NCBI GenBank assembly: GCA_021234155.1
Contig: JAJEKV010000051.1
Location: 9,756,105 to 9,820,104, forward strand
Direction: 5' to 3'
Length of the DNA: 64,000 nt
DNA from: Isoetes taiwanensis
Taxonomy: Eukaryota; Streptophyta; Lycopodiopsida; Isoetales; Isoetaceae
Below, piece after piece: positions 21,343 to 32,965 of this stretch. The first letter of the stretch is position 1; each line of letters begins with the position of its first letter. The position numbers were made by a program, and so were the translations under genes. The notes beneath the pieces are model-generated. The model was given only the letters and a program-made list of their open reading frames with translations. It made no database searches and was not told the origin of the DNA.

Positions 21343-22700
21343 ACTTGAGACTCCCACATTTACTGTACATATTAATTAATGAAGTATTAACAAGGATTTC
21401 TACTTTTGCAGCAATGGTTTATAATTTGTTAATGTGCCTGCTTGCCTTCCGTTAGGGATTGAGGCATGCACATGCATCAAGAATACTGATAAATGTGGCC
21501 TTGCTTGGAAGTATACACTGTAGGCGCATTTGCTAGGATAATAAGAGAGCAACCCTGCTATACCCATGGTCAACATAGCTGCAATCATGGCATTCCAGGT
21601 TATGATATTGCGTTCATCCATTGTATTAAATATAGCTCATGCATCCTCTAAACTGCCACATTTTCCATGCATATGAAAAAGTGCAGTTCCTATGACAATA
21701 TTTGCTCCAAGCCCAAGACCTAAGATATAAGCATGAATTCTCTTCCCTTGAGAAATAAGATCTTGCTTTTACAAGCATCTATTATAGTAGCAAACCTGGA
21801 CCTAGTTGGTGGTAGTCTTAGCTGGTACATTTGATACAACAGTTCAAATGCGTTTCTAAAATAACCATGGTCTCCTTATGCTGCAATCATGGCATTCCAT
21901 GAGACAATATCCCGTGTGTCCACTTTGTTAAATATTGACCATGCATCTTCCATGTGGCCACCCTTATTATACATATTATAAGAGAATTTCGTATAGTCGT
22001 CTCAAAGTCAAAGTCTCTACCTAATGTATGAGCTTGCCAATGTAAATACTTGCCTCGGTTGCACATGCTGCAATGATGGTAATATAAGTAACTTTATCAA
22101 GTTTCAGGGGGCCTAAGAGCAGTTGTTGGCAACAGAAGACCGCCTCTCTCCAAAATCCATGCTATATATATCCTGCAATCATGGCATTCCATGAATATAT
22201 GTCATACATATGCATTTTCTTAAAAGCTACACAACAACTACACTTGCTATGCATGTTCACAACAACTGACCCAACAAATACATCACTTTCTAGTCTAGTA
22301 CATTTGCAACAATTTGCGCATGAATAAATCGACCCCAGGTAATAAATTTATACTCATCACAATGAAGAATGACAATGACTATGATCTTATTGGATATTAC
22401 TCCTACTTGCATTCTGAAGAAGATTAAGAGAGCATCTTTTCATAGGCCATGCTCTGTACATGCTCTGACCATGATAGTCCAGGAGAAGATGTTTCTACAT
22501 TTTATCCTATCAAAGACTGCTTTACCATTGCCAATGTTCCCACATTTTGCATGCATATGTACATGAAGGTTGTCAATAAACATTTCTTCTTCTTGCCTAT
22601 TTTGTATAAGATAGGCATGGATACATTTGCCTTCTGATAGACTAGTCCATTCTCTTTATAGTCTAGCAACGCTTTTAGAATCACACACAACACACCATGG
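21343..22700 (-). pseudogene. 5' part of the second PLS-class PPR pseudogene
   Basis: From right to left the minus strand shows GKCIHAYLIQNRQEEEM, DNLHVHMHAKCGNIGNGKAV, KCRNIFSWTIMVRACTEHG, VSVVVNMHSKCS, YDIYSWNAMIAGYI, NMYNKGGHMEDAWSIF, TRDIVSWNAMIAA, GTALFHMHGKCGSLEDA, MDERNIITWNAMIAAML and EILVNTSLINMYSKCGSLK. These are successive P, L and S type PPR repeats with the usual WNAMIA and MYxKCG marks. Frames change between blocks and stops occur. The end of homology at 21343 abuts the LTR-like insert. The downstream part of the gene is at 19190-19765. Confidence 0.88.
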
Positions 22701-23419
22701 GATACCTAATTGGTTTATCCATGTTGATGCATACTGCCTGGAACAAACATGATTTGCCTTTCCATGCTTGAAGTTTAAATGCGTGTTAATTTTTAGACGT
22801 ATTAAAGAAGTGGAATATAAGCTTCTGATCCTGCGACATTCTGTGTCATACCCAAGTCCATCTTTAAGTTGCTTTTGCACTGCAACATTTAGATCAATGA
22901 AGAACCTGCTCCATTGATTGATGTTCATGTAAAACATGCTCAAGATGGATTCTTTTAACGTGTAAAACTGTGTGCACAGCCACCCCACCTAAGTCCATGC
23001 ACGGGCGCATTGTTGACACTGAATAGACGAGTATTTGACATTCCCATGTTAAGCATGTTTTTGGTTCCTATGGCTTTGGTTCTCACACCATCTTTATGTG
23101 TTTGCTTCACAGATATATGCTGATTTCTAAGCGCGAGCAAAGTCCTTCCATTTTATTCACTTCGGTACCTTTTTCTGTATATTTGTTATCACCTGGTTAT
23201 TGTTTATGAATCTCTTCATTTAGTGGCATGTACTTTGTAGCTTGCTCTTCATTTGTTATTTGTGCAAATTTAAGAAAGTTTTAAATGGCATTGTTAGCCA
23301 TGAGATGTGGGCTTACTTGGTTATAGTTGAATTTGTATCAGATAAATCACAGTAGTTTCAGCCTTCGCATTATGATCTGCTATTTGGATAGGCAACAGAG
23401 AAATACACATACAAAAGAT
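22701..23419. other. No gene recognised
   Basis: AT-rich. Minus-strand residues just upstream of the PPR relic (for example CSRQYASTWINQLGIPW near 22700-22750) could be the worn amino end of the PPR gene, but no repeat motif is visible beyond about 22700. Confidence 0.4.
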
Positions 23420-23806
23420 GATTTCGGGCAAAACATGTCACTATTGTGAAGAAAATGTCACTGGAAAAGAGATTGCAAAAAGTTAAAGGAAAAATGGGGC
23501 GTCCAGGCAGAAGTGAGGAATAGAACTAGAGCAACAAGGGGCAGAGTCACATACCTCGGAATAAAGCTGCAGCAAAAGCCACTCCAAGAAAGGAAATACC
23601 TGAAGAGGAGGGTCGGAAGGTCGTTTCCCCAAAGAAATATACTAGATAATCAATGGCTGGAGGAGATTGTGCCTTGTAAAGTGGTAAGGCGGCTTCGCCA
23701 ACCGAGGCGGCACACGAGCGACGTAGTCGCGAGTGCACCGCTGAGGCTGGCAGTGCCGCCGAGCTACTTTACTGGTGCAATATCTGACAGCTGTTGATTA
23801 ACAAGC
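23420..23806 (+). mobile_element. Ty1/copia gag relic with frameshifted zinc knuckle
   Basis: Around 23426-23490 two frames together give CHYCEEN and HWKRDCKKLKEKWG. This is a CCHC zinc knuckle followed by the basic stretch typical of copia Gag. One base is missing between the second cysteine and the histidine, so no continuous product exists. The frame continues as RNRTRATRGRV and onward to about 23797 without recognised motifs. The 3' part (about 23690-23770) is unusually G+C-rich with CGACGTAGTCGCGAG, suggesting a junction with different DNA. Confidence 0.6.
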
Positions 23807-23807
23807 G

Positions 23808-23830
23808 TAATGAATAGATGGTTCAAATTA
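23808..23830 (+). repeat. Left arm of a 23-bp perfect inverted repeat
   Basis: The 23 bases beginning TAATGAATAGATGG are present exactly in inverted orientation at 26873-26895, 3.04 kb away. The pair brackets the SINE-derived array. This could mark the ends of one inserted block. No duplicated target site is obvious. Confidence 0.8.
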
Positions 23831-24466
23831 TGAACCATATGCTGCCATACGTTAGCTCTTGGCGGCGATGGCAAGGGAGCCAGTGGCTATGGCAATAGCA
23901 AATAAATCTTAGAAGATGCAAGCTTCAGAACTGCTGGCTCTGACTTCAGGAATACAAAATGCTGGCTTCTAGGTGTTACAAGGCAAAAATCCATCTTCTG
24001 TGAATGCTGGGGCATGGAATCTATTCTTGAAGGTTTTGGCTATGGATATGGCAAGATTCAAAATTTCAAAAGTATTGCCCACAAGATCAGTAGAGATGCC
24101 TGAAGCATATGATTAACGTGGCCCTGCATCGAGAAGCTTATGAGCAGGACGTGATGGTCCGGAATGGTTTCCTCTGCACAAATCCTTCCAAATTGAAACC
24201 TCAAGAAAAGCTCCACACCTCCAGCCTATATAGCTGGGTACATTTCCTTTGAGAAATTGTATAACATAAGCAAAGTTTGGCTCAAAATGGATCATTTCAG
24301 ATCTCAAAATGAGCTGAAACAAAAAAAATATGCAACTTGAATCTCACGAAGATGGCCTGAAATGGAACAAGGTTGGATAGAAGATGAAAGATTCAAAAAC
24401 CGAGCCAGTAAGTCGGTGAGCGCACCAGGTCAGTGAGTAGAGCAAATCGAAGAAGGTCAGAGAGCC
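23831..24466. other. No gene recognised
   Basis: Sequence between the left inverted-repeat arm and the tandem array. It contains a few short frames with no motifs. Confidence 0.5.
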
Positions 24467-26800
24467 ATTACTTTGTTTAAGGTCCATATTAGACTAATCT
24501 TGTACAGATTAGCTAGCTTATCCCACTGCTTGCGGCAGCCAAAGTGGAGGACACGTATAGGCTTTTAAGTTCTACCACGTCGGGGATCATCATCGTATAC
24601 CCCTAACTTTTGCCTTACATGCACACTTTGTAGGCAAGATTTAATCCCGCCTTAGGAAGTCTAGGTCCTAGGGGCAACTCTAGGGGCATGGCTTTTTTAG
24701 CCTCACCATCCTAGTGCCACCTACAATAGTCCCATTGTTTTTTTATTACTTTGTTTAAGGTCCATACTAGACTAATCTTGTACAGACTAGCTAGCTTATC
24801 CGACTGCCTTACGGCAGCCAAAGTGGAGGACACGTATAGGCTTTTAAGTTCTACCACATCGGGGATCATCATCGTATACCCCTAGTAACCAACTTCCAAA
24901 TATAAGTGACATTGGAAAGGTTTGAACCCATGACCAAATGAACACTTATTTTTTGCATTACTAGGCCTATACCAACTCACAACACATCCGTTGGGCAAAA
25001 CCTTTGCCTTACATGCACACTTTGTAGGCAGGATTTAATCCCGCCTTAGGAAGTCTAGGTCCTAGGGGCAACTCTAGGGGCATGGCTTTTTTAGCCTCAC
25101 CATCCTAGTGCCACCTACAATAGTCCCATTGTTTTTTTATTACTTTGTTTAAGGTCCATACTAGACTAATCTTGTACAGACTAGTTAGCTTATCCCACTG
25201 CCTTGCGGCAGCCAAAGTGGAGGACACGCATAGGCTTTGAAGTTCTACCACGCCGGGGATCATCATCGTATACCCCTAGTAACCAACTTCCAAATATAAG
25301 TGACATTGGCAAGGTTTGAACCCATGACCAAATGAACACTTATTTTTGGCATTACTAGGCCTATACCAACTCACCACACATCCGTTGACAAAGCGTTTGC
25401 CTTACATGCACACTTTGTAGGCAGGATTTAATCCTGCCTTAGGAAGTCTAGGTCCTAGGGGCAACTCTAGGGGCATGGCTTTTTTAGCCTCACCATCCTA
25501 GTGCCACCTACCATAGTCCCATTGTTTTTTTATTTCTTTGTTTAAGGTTTATACTAGACTAATCTTGTACAGACTAGCTAGCTTATCCCACTGCCTTGCG
25601 GCAGCCAAAGTGGAGGACACGTATAGGCTTTTAAGTTCTATCACGTCGGGAATCATCATCGTATACCCCTAGTAACCAACTTCCAAATATAAGTGACATT
25701 GGCAAGGTTTGAACCCATGACCAAATGAACACTTATTTTTGGCATTACTAGGCCTATACCAACTCACCACACATCCGTTGGGCAAAACTTCTGCCTTACA
25801 TGCACACTTTGTAGGCAGGATTTAATCCCACCTTAGGAAGTCTAGGTCCTAGGGGCAACTCTAGGGGCATGGCTTTTTTAGCCTCACCATCCTACTGCCA
25901 CCTACCATAGTCCCATTATTTTTTTATTACTTTGTTTAGGGCCATGGCTTTTTTAGCCTCACCATCCTAGTGCCACCTACCATAGTCCCATTGTTTTTTA
26001 TTACTTTGTTTAAGGTCCATACTAGACTCACTTTGTAGGCAGGATGTAATCCCACCTTAGGAAGTCTAGGTCCTAGGGGCAACTCTAGGGGCATGGCTTT
26101 TTTAGCCTCACCATCCTAGTGCCACCTACCATAGTCCCATTGTTTTTTATTACTTTGTTTAGGGGCATGGCTTTTTTAGCCTCACCATCCTAGTGCCACC
26201 TACCATAGTCCCATTGTTTTTTTATTACTTTGTTTTTTGTTTAGGGGCATGGCTTTTTTAGCCTCACCATCCTAGTGCCACCTACCATAGTCCCATTGTT
26301 TTTTTATTACTTTGTTTAAGGTCCATACTAGACTAATCTTGTACGGACTAGCTAGTTTATCCCACTGCCTTGCAGCAACCAAATTCTATCACGTCGGGGA
26401 TCATCATCGTATACCCCTAGTAACCAACTTCCAAATATAAGTGACATTGGCAAGGTTTGAACCCATGACCAAATGAACACTTATTTTTGGCATTACTAGG
26501 CCTATACCAACTCACCACACATCCGTTGGGCAAAACTTTTGCCTTACATGCATACTTTGTAGGCAGGATTTAATCCCACCTTAGGAAGTCTAGGTCCTAG
26601 GGGCAACTCTAGGGGCATGGCTTTTTTAGCCTCACCATCCTAGTAACATCTGCCATAGTCCCATTGTTTTTTTATTACTTTGTTTAAGGTCCATACTAGA
26701 CTAATCTTGTACAGGCTAGATAGCTTATCCCACTGCCTTGCGGCAGCCAAACTGGAGGACACGTATAGGCTTTTAAGTTCTACCACGTCGGGGATCATCG
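24467..26800 (-). repeat. Tandem array of a roughly 393-bp unit containing a tRNA-derived SINE head
   Basis: The phrase ATTACTTTGTTTAAGG recurs at about 24467, 24745, 25139, 25532, 26000, 26306 and 26673. Full spacing is 393 bp, with shorter units where part is missing. On the minus strand each full unit carries GGTGAGTTGGTATAGGC, like a Pol III A box, and CATGGGTTCAAACC, a B box, about 45-55 bases apart. It then ends in TTAAACAAAGTAATAAAAAA, like a retroposon tail. Between 26070 and 26330 three partial units of about 75-85 bp (GGGGCATGGCTTTTTTAGCC to TTTGTTT) are also tandem. Copies are very similar, which suggests recent unequal exchange. Confidence 0.85.
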
Positions 26801-26872
26801 ATGATGGAGGGCGGCGCCGCGCAAAAAAAAGGGTCCAATTTTACGCCCTATAAAATTGACGTAATAAGACAG

Positions 26873-26895
26873 TAATTTGAACCATCTATTCATTA
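26873..26895 (-). repeat. Right arm of the 23-bp perfect inverted repeat
   Basis: Exact reverse complement of 23808-23830. It follows a short G+C-rich and A-run segment (GGAGGGCGGCGCCGCGCAAAA at about 26806-26828) that ends the array. Confidence 0.8.
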
Positions 26896-27228
26896 CTGGC
26901 AAGGAAAATGAATAACGTTAGCAATTTATCTTGTATTTGCATTTGTCCAAAGAGTTGCAATACTTCAATAGAATAGGATTCACTCGGAGAACAGCAGCAA
27001 GAAGTCGTGTTGAGACTAAGTTGTTATGAGCTGCAGTTCCGCCTTCAATGACCCGATAATAAACTTATAGAATCCCTTAAAGTGCTTCAAGGTCTTCTTG
27101 TGCAGACACTAGCACCTGCAAGAAATTGTCTCAGACAAAATCCTTATCTAAATGATGACAAACCATGTCATTTTACCTACAATACCTTACCGACCACTTC
27201 ATATCTGTGTTATGCTTACAACAGCTGG

Positions 27229-27524
27229 ACCTATCTGCCATGATGTGGAACGTGAAGAAGAAGGGCATTCTTGCCAGTCGAATTCTGCAGGTCAGGGGGA
27301 TGGCAAAACTGCTCGACCCCTTCACGTTTCCACTACGTCAAGGTAAGCTACCGGATTCTAAAGGTTTTTGGGGGCCAGTTGCTATTCTGGATGAGAATGA
27401 TCCAATGAACTGGCGAAACACGCAGCCACTTACATTGACAGACAATGTTACTCCTGATGCTCCTCATTTTCGAAGCACTCCTGCTGCCCCTCTTTTTCGA
27501 AGCAATGAAAAAGTAGAAATATAG
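27229..27524 (+). CDS. Candidate terminal exon of an unidentified gene
   Basis: The frame is open from a possible splice acceptor (GCTTACAACAG, ending 27228) to a stop at 27522-27524. It encodes about 98 residues of balanced composition, including MMWNVKKKGILASRILQVRG, LLDPFTFPLRQGKLPD and NDPMNWRNTQPLTLTDNV. A donor-like CAAGGTAAGC occurs inside at about 27338-27345, so an alternative shorter exon is possible. A second open stretch at about 27060-27120 (ESLKVLQGLLVQTLAPA) could be an upstream exon. I do not recognise the family. It may be host, and it may be a fragment carried with the neighbouring repeats. Confidence 0.35.
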
Positions 27525-28739
27525 TGGTCGGTAGGATGGCGCACTAAAGTGGTGTCACGGCAATCAACGGGCAAAGTAACTTCTACCTAACTCATTTAAC
27601 GCATCGGGACTTTCAATCTGAACCCTCGAACGTAGAAGGATTTTTAACATAGCCCTTTGAATTGGTACATTGATTGGCATCAAAGGCATATTCCATCAAC
27701 CCACCTCCCAAGGGCTTGCCCTTTGGGCGACTCAAAAAACATCACAAAAGGCAATAGCCTATAGCACCATCTACAACTACTTCGGAAGATATTGCACATG
27801 GGAATTTAAATTAGAGCTCCTTTCAAGTTGGCACTGTCATTGCCAAGTTGCATAGGGTTCATAAACAAGTGACTTTGACTTGCAACTGCCCACACAAGTT
27901 GCATTGGATGTTTTAAATAAAACATATTGACTTTGGAAGTGCTATATGAGAGCATAACATGCATTGTCCTACATGATCTACACATGCCTCACTCAGGATG
28001 CCTCTGCTTGGTAGGAACCTTCTTCTCAACTTAAATTCACATGTTGGTCTGAACTCTCCAACTAGAGCAATCATTAGTAAATCTTGATTCTATTGCAAAA
28101 AAACCAGTTATGTATTAAAAGGGATCAATTTTTTCCTCTAGTTGATCATCACATAGTATAGTATCAATTTGGACTATTGGTGCAATGGATGAAAAATGGA
28201 CCCAATCTTGGTTCTTTCTATCCATGATTTCATGTGTAGATATCTCGACTGTTTAAATTTGATTTTTCAAGCAAGTTGGAACTTCTTTTATTTTTATTTC
28301 CAGGCCACTTTTGGGTAAAGTTGTGGGGATTTTTTATGTTGGAAAAGATTCTCAACATCCAAATATTGATTTTTTTCCTTAGTAATTTCCAGAGGGGTTT
28401 CCATGATGCTAGCAGGCACGCGTGGTGCATCCATGGGCATACAAACCACGTATGTTTTCACCAAATTAGATGTTAGAGATGCATAGCTACATCTGAATAG
28501 AGATGGTGGACAAATTTGTTGCCATATTTTGTTCTATCTTGAGGATTTTAGTGGTTTTGTCAAAGCGGGTGTAGATTTATTCAAGTAATTATGTTACTCC
28601 CTCATAGACTTTTGATCTAGATGTCGTAGTCTATCCTTGTAAAATTTAGAGGAAGGGGAGAGGGATAATACTTCGGTCTATTTCATACCTATATTACATC
28701 TTATAATGGCCTTCCCTTTTCCCCTTTTCAACAACTAGC
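27525..28739. other. No gene recognised
   Basis: AT-rich sequence with short frames on both strands. No repeat structure or motif is seen. Confidence 0.5.
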
Positions 28740-29600
28740 TGCGTGTGCCACATGTCACTATCTTGACCATCTAAAGTCGGCCAAATATTCTTTCCCCTCT
28801 CTATTACAAAGGTCATCTTCGAGGATTGTTACAAAATCTACTCAACATATTCACTGCATATGTAATATCAGGTCTAGAACCATTTGCCAACCAAATTAGG
28901 CAACCGATTGATGTCTATAAGGCACATTTGTCATTTCTTCCATTTCAGATTCTGATTTAGGACACGTCCTTTGAAATCCTCTATCCAGGTACAATCGGTA
29001 TCTTTGCAATCTTGCAACACGTTAAATTTCTTCAACATATTCTGAATATATTTAGTTTGTTCAGGCAAAGTAATCCCTTTTCTTTATCTCTTATCACTTC
29101 CATCCCTAAGAAGCTTTTGAGTTCATTAAAATCGGTCATCTTAAATGTCTTTTTCAAAATATTCTTGCCACGGTTCAAACTTTCTACACTACTGGCTGCC
29201 ATAACACAGTCATCCACATATAGTGCGATGATACATGTATCATTTCCATCTTTATACATGTGCAAGTTCCCATCTGATCCAAGCTTAATAAATTCCTGAT
29301 TTCTCAAATATTCATCCATACATTTATACCATTGTCTAGGTGATTGCTTTAAGCCATATACTGCTCTCTTTAATCTCCATACATTATTTTCTCTCTCTTA
29401 GTAACTTGGGGCTTGATTCATATAAATTTCTTCTTCTAAGATAGCGTTCAAGAAACCAGTGGATACATCCATATGATGCACATCCATACCCTTTGCATTT
29501 GCAAGTACTAACAGTATTCTAATGTGGGAGTGATATCTTATAACGCCATAATCCATAACTTGCTTGCCAAATGTTGCCACATTTTGCAACTCGTTTGCCC
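28740..29600 (-). mobile_element. Ty1/copia pol fragment: reverse transcriptase
   Basis: The minus strand gives MDVHHMDVSTGFLNAILEEE and IYMNQAP, then after a frameshift WYKCMDEYL, IALYVDDCVMAASS (the YVDD catalytic box) and FKMTDFNELKSFLGMEV. In broken frames to about 28740 it reads the ...LIWLANGSRPDIT-type region before RNase H. This is the standard copia RT order. The family differs in wording from the copia pieces at 47.3-48.8 and 56.4-59.7 kb. The 5' edge at about 29600 abuts a retroposon tail. Not functional. Confidence 0.88.
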
Positions 29601-29668
29601 TTGCTAAGTCATGTTTGTCTCTATCTTCATGCTTTTTGTTTAAAAAAACTATTCTATTCTATTCTATT
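29600..29668 (+). mobile_element. Short retroposon end with (TATTC)n tail
   Basis: TTTAAAAAAACTATTCTATTC and further TATTC copies match the 3' end of the LINE at 41521-43180 (there on the minus strand: GTTAAAAAAACTATTCTATT). It is probably a heavily 5'-truncated copy of that family. Only about 40 bases upstream show weak similarity. Confidence 0.5.
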
Positions 29669-30449
29669 TGCTTGGCCTTTTCTATTCCAATTGGTTGGCA
29701 AATCTAGTATAAGAGAGAATCTTATGACCTTCCAAAGCTCTTTCCTTTTCATACCTGGCCTTTGTACTAGATTGTTTGGATAGTTTTAATATCTACTGCA
29801 TCATGCCCATCTTAGTCAACAAGCTTGTAGCAAACCTATGGTATGCATTGGTCTAGTACATTCTTCTTCAAATGAAGATTGCCATTTGCATCTTGATTTT
29901 TGGGAACTTGTGTAAAGTAGATATCATTAGACTCGAGGATTAAGTGTACTATACATGCACTCTGTGTATTTTTGTCTATGTGCCTTCCTATTGTAGTATT
30001 ATGTTCTCTTTAGCATATATTATGTACATCTCTTTCGTTCCCCTTTTCTTTTTCTAGCATGTGGCTTCTGACATGCTTCTAAAAAGACTATTTTGCTGTT
30101 AAAGATTGGTCTAATATGATTAGTGTCATATATATCCATATTCTCGATACATTCCAAGGATCTGATTAGTCTTTATGGACTTTTTATTCTATTCTATTCT
30201 ATTAGGAATGTAAGTAACATTGCTGATTGCGTGCCTCCCTTCATGATAATAATGTGGAAATGGTCAAAGATGCTACACTTTTTTATATATATCTTGGGTT
30301 TATGGTCAAAGATGCTAGAAGTTGTCTTTACAAGTACCTTGTTATTATAAAGGCTAATTAGATTTGGCCACGAATAAGGCCTAACTTGGAGTCGACATAT
30401 AAATTAAATCATACCTTTAAACTTGAGTAATGCGTCCTTCCTTTATTTC

Positions 30450-30453
<4 letters not shown>
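29669..30453. other. No gene recognised; second (TATTC)n run at about 30186-30208
   Basis: AT-rich. TTTATTCTATTCTATTCTATTA at about 30186-30208 is another tail-like pentanucleotide run without a recognisable LINE body. Short frames lack motifs. Confidence 0.5.
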
Positions 30454-30482
<29 letters not shown>

Positions 30483-30660
30483 AGGAAACGGCAGAAGTAT
30501 TATATTACATGATAAACATAGTAATACAAAAGGGCAGGGTAGACCCTGCTATATAGGCCATGACTTAGTCAAAACTGGCCCGGCTCTCCAAAGGAGGAAA
30601 TATTTCAAAATTTAGAACACTGTTTTAAGATTGAAAGCATAGAGTAACTGCAAATATAAC
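30454..30660 (-). mobile_element. Poly(A)-tailed retroposon 3' end (LINE-like)
   Basis: On the minus strand a body ending with ACTTCTGCCGTTTCCTC is followed by a run of about 28 A residues (T run 30454-30481). The closing phrase is typical of plant L1 3' ends. The 5' limit is not clear and no target duplication was found. Confidence 0.55.
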
Positions 30661-32965
30661 TATAATAAAAGCATTAAGTTCAGAAGTCGATCAGAGTTCA
30701 TCTGCCTCCTCAATCATCCATCACACCATCAAGAGTGATGATGGCAAAGGCTTGATCTGTGTACTTGAAAAGGAGATAATCCAGTTCCACGATTATCAAG
30801 CTATCTATCACCCATAGTTTAGTTGTGGCTCCCTTTCTTTTTATCTTAATAGTTTATCAATTTGAGGTGATTGGTGGAGCCTCATTGAAAACTCTCCAAA
30901 GAATTCTAGTAAGAGAATATGTGTCATTTATTGGAGCCTCGATAGAAATATTGTCTTCAAAAAAACCTAATAAGGGATGTGTGTTGTATGAACGGTTCTC
31001 ATATATACCAATGTGAAGGGTTATTTTATGTCCCATGAAGGATGCTGCCAATATGGTATGACTGAAAACTCCACCTCTTCTCTTGTTAAATTTTTTCCTT
31101 TCTTTTCTTCCAAATTGGATTCTTTCTTTAAAATTGGAAAACTAACGGCTTGAGTGCGAACTCAGTACTCCCAATTTAAATACTTTAGGGAAGGGGGACC
31201 AACAATGACGCATGTTCCTTGTTGAATATGCAGCACAATGACAGTGGATTCCAGGGGGATTTGATGAGGATGTATAAATAAATAACCATACCTGAAACCA
31301 TAGACCATACCCTAAAACAGTTGAATGGGTTGCTATTAAAAATATAGACCCGATAGAAAAGATAGTATTAGAGTTGGTTAGTTGCGTTGGTCAAAGCAGT
31401 CTAATTATTTTGATAGAGGTTCGAGTTTTCATGAAAACTTCAAGCGCACTTGTATTTTATATTTCAAAATCATAGGCGCACAAAGACATAACGGTGCTCA
31501 TCAAATATTTCAAATCATAGGCATATAAGGATAGAACCATCTTTCAAAAACTTTTCAAAAACCACACTACAATGGTGCACCGTTGATGAGCATATATAAA
31601 AATACATCTCCTTATACAGGTGTCGGTTTGATGCTAAGAATTGAGGCTAAGAGAGATTAGCAGGGTTGGATTTACAACACGACGCTATTGATGGCGTCAA
31701 ACTTCAGAAGGGGTCCTTCAAATCCAACTAATCTTACAAGCAATCAATAGAAGTAGTTGAAACAAACATGTCATAAAAAGCATGTCCCTTTGCAAGCTCT
31801 TCAATGCACTTTGTAAAACCTATAAGATTTGGAGGTTCATTACTTATTTACCATTAAAATCGCATCAAATTTACATGGGTTGCCATTTAATTTATGTAAT
31901 TTTAACATCATCTCACATTGAAAACATATATATCATCAAAGGGCATATTATTGTTTATCTTCAAACTATATCTCAAATACAAACTAAAATAGGAGGTAAG
32001 ACTTGCACGCACCTGTGTTCACATGCATTTCTTAGAGACAGCAACATCCGCATATAAGTGTGACCGACTGCAAAGCATCTTGCAGCGCTACAATTTTTAT
32101 CCCCGTCCCCCATGCACCCATGAGCAAATTCACAGCCCTGCGCTGCAGCTCGAAGGCAAATTGCAGCCGTGATGTAAGGTGTCATGCCGAGCTGCCTAAT
32201 TCAACCTTCCATTAACCGTGAGGGAACCACAATAGCAACCTCTATCGCAATGAACGTAGATAAATAAGTATTAGTTTAACATTTAGAAACGAAATTCCAA
32301 GAAATACTAAGAACGACGAAAATCTTAGCCGTATGCTATGTGGAATCAAAACAGTAAATAATGGGCACTTTTTAGGAACCTTACAAAAAGGATATTTATG
32401 GGGCATCCTCCAGAAAATGACAAATGCTCACGTATGGTAAGACTAACATTAGTAAAGTTTTTAAACGGTCTCTTTCACGCTCGATGCTCTTTTCCTAAAT
32501 ATGCTACAAGATAAAATCCACATTCAAACCAATTACTTAACTCAGTTCTGAGCCATTTCTAATCATTTCTGTCTCCACACTGTGTCAAAATGAAGAATCA
32601 TCTCACAAAAGAAAAAACTATACAATATGATCATACAACCCTACCACATCCACACCAGAAAAATATACAATAAGTATCCTTTGAAATGGACCAATTCTGG
32701 CCCAAATCCACCACTGTGATTATCTTGTATTATAATATATACCTCACTAGCCAACATTATTGGCTATTAACTCAGCAGTTAAAAATATTGAAGACCACTT
32801 AGCAGTAGCTTGAGCATTTTCTTCCCGGTTATCAGTATGTAATTCAAGTCTATAGACATAGCTGATACGCACAAAAGGATTAGCACATGCTCTTCAGCTC
32901 TTCTGTGGCCCTATTTGAGCATTCAGTTGTTAAAGAACTGATATTTGAAGCAACGAGTTTGTTGA
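30661..32965. other. No gene recognised; includes the 3' flank of MSRA
   Basis: Short frames only. The last 250 bases before 32965 are the downstream flank and probable 3' UTR of the methionine sulfoxide reductase gene on the minus strand. An AT-rich stretch there could hold its polyadenylation signal, but no single AATAAA stands out. Confidence 0.5.

Noticed and set aside
24467-26800. Functional tRNA genes in the array
   Set aside because: Box-like words are present, but acceptor and anticodon stems do not pair and the box spacing is loose. It is a SINE head, not a tRNA gene.
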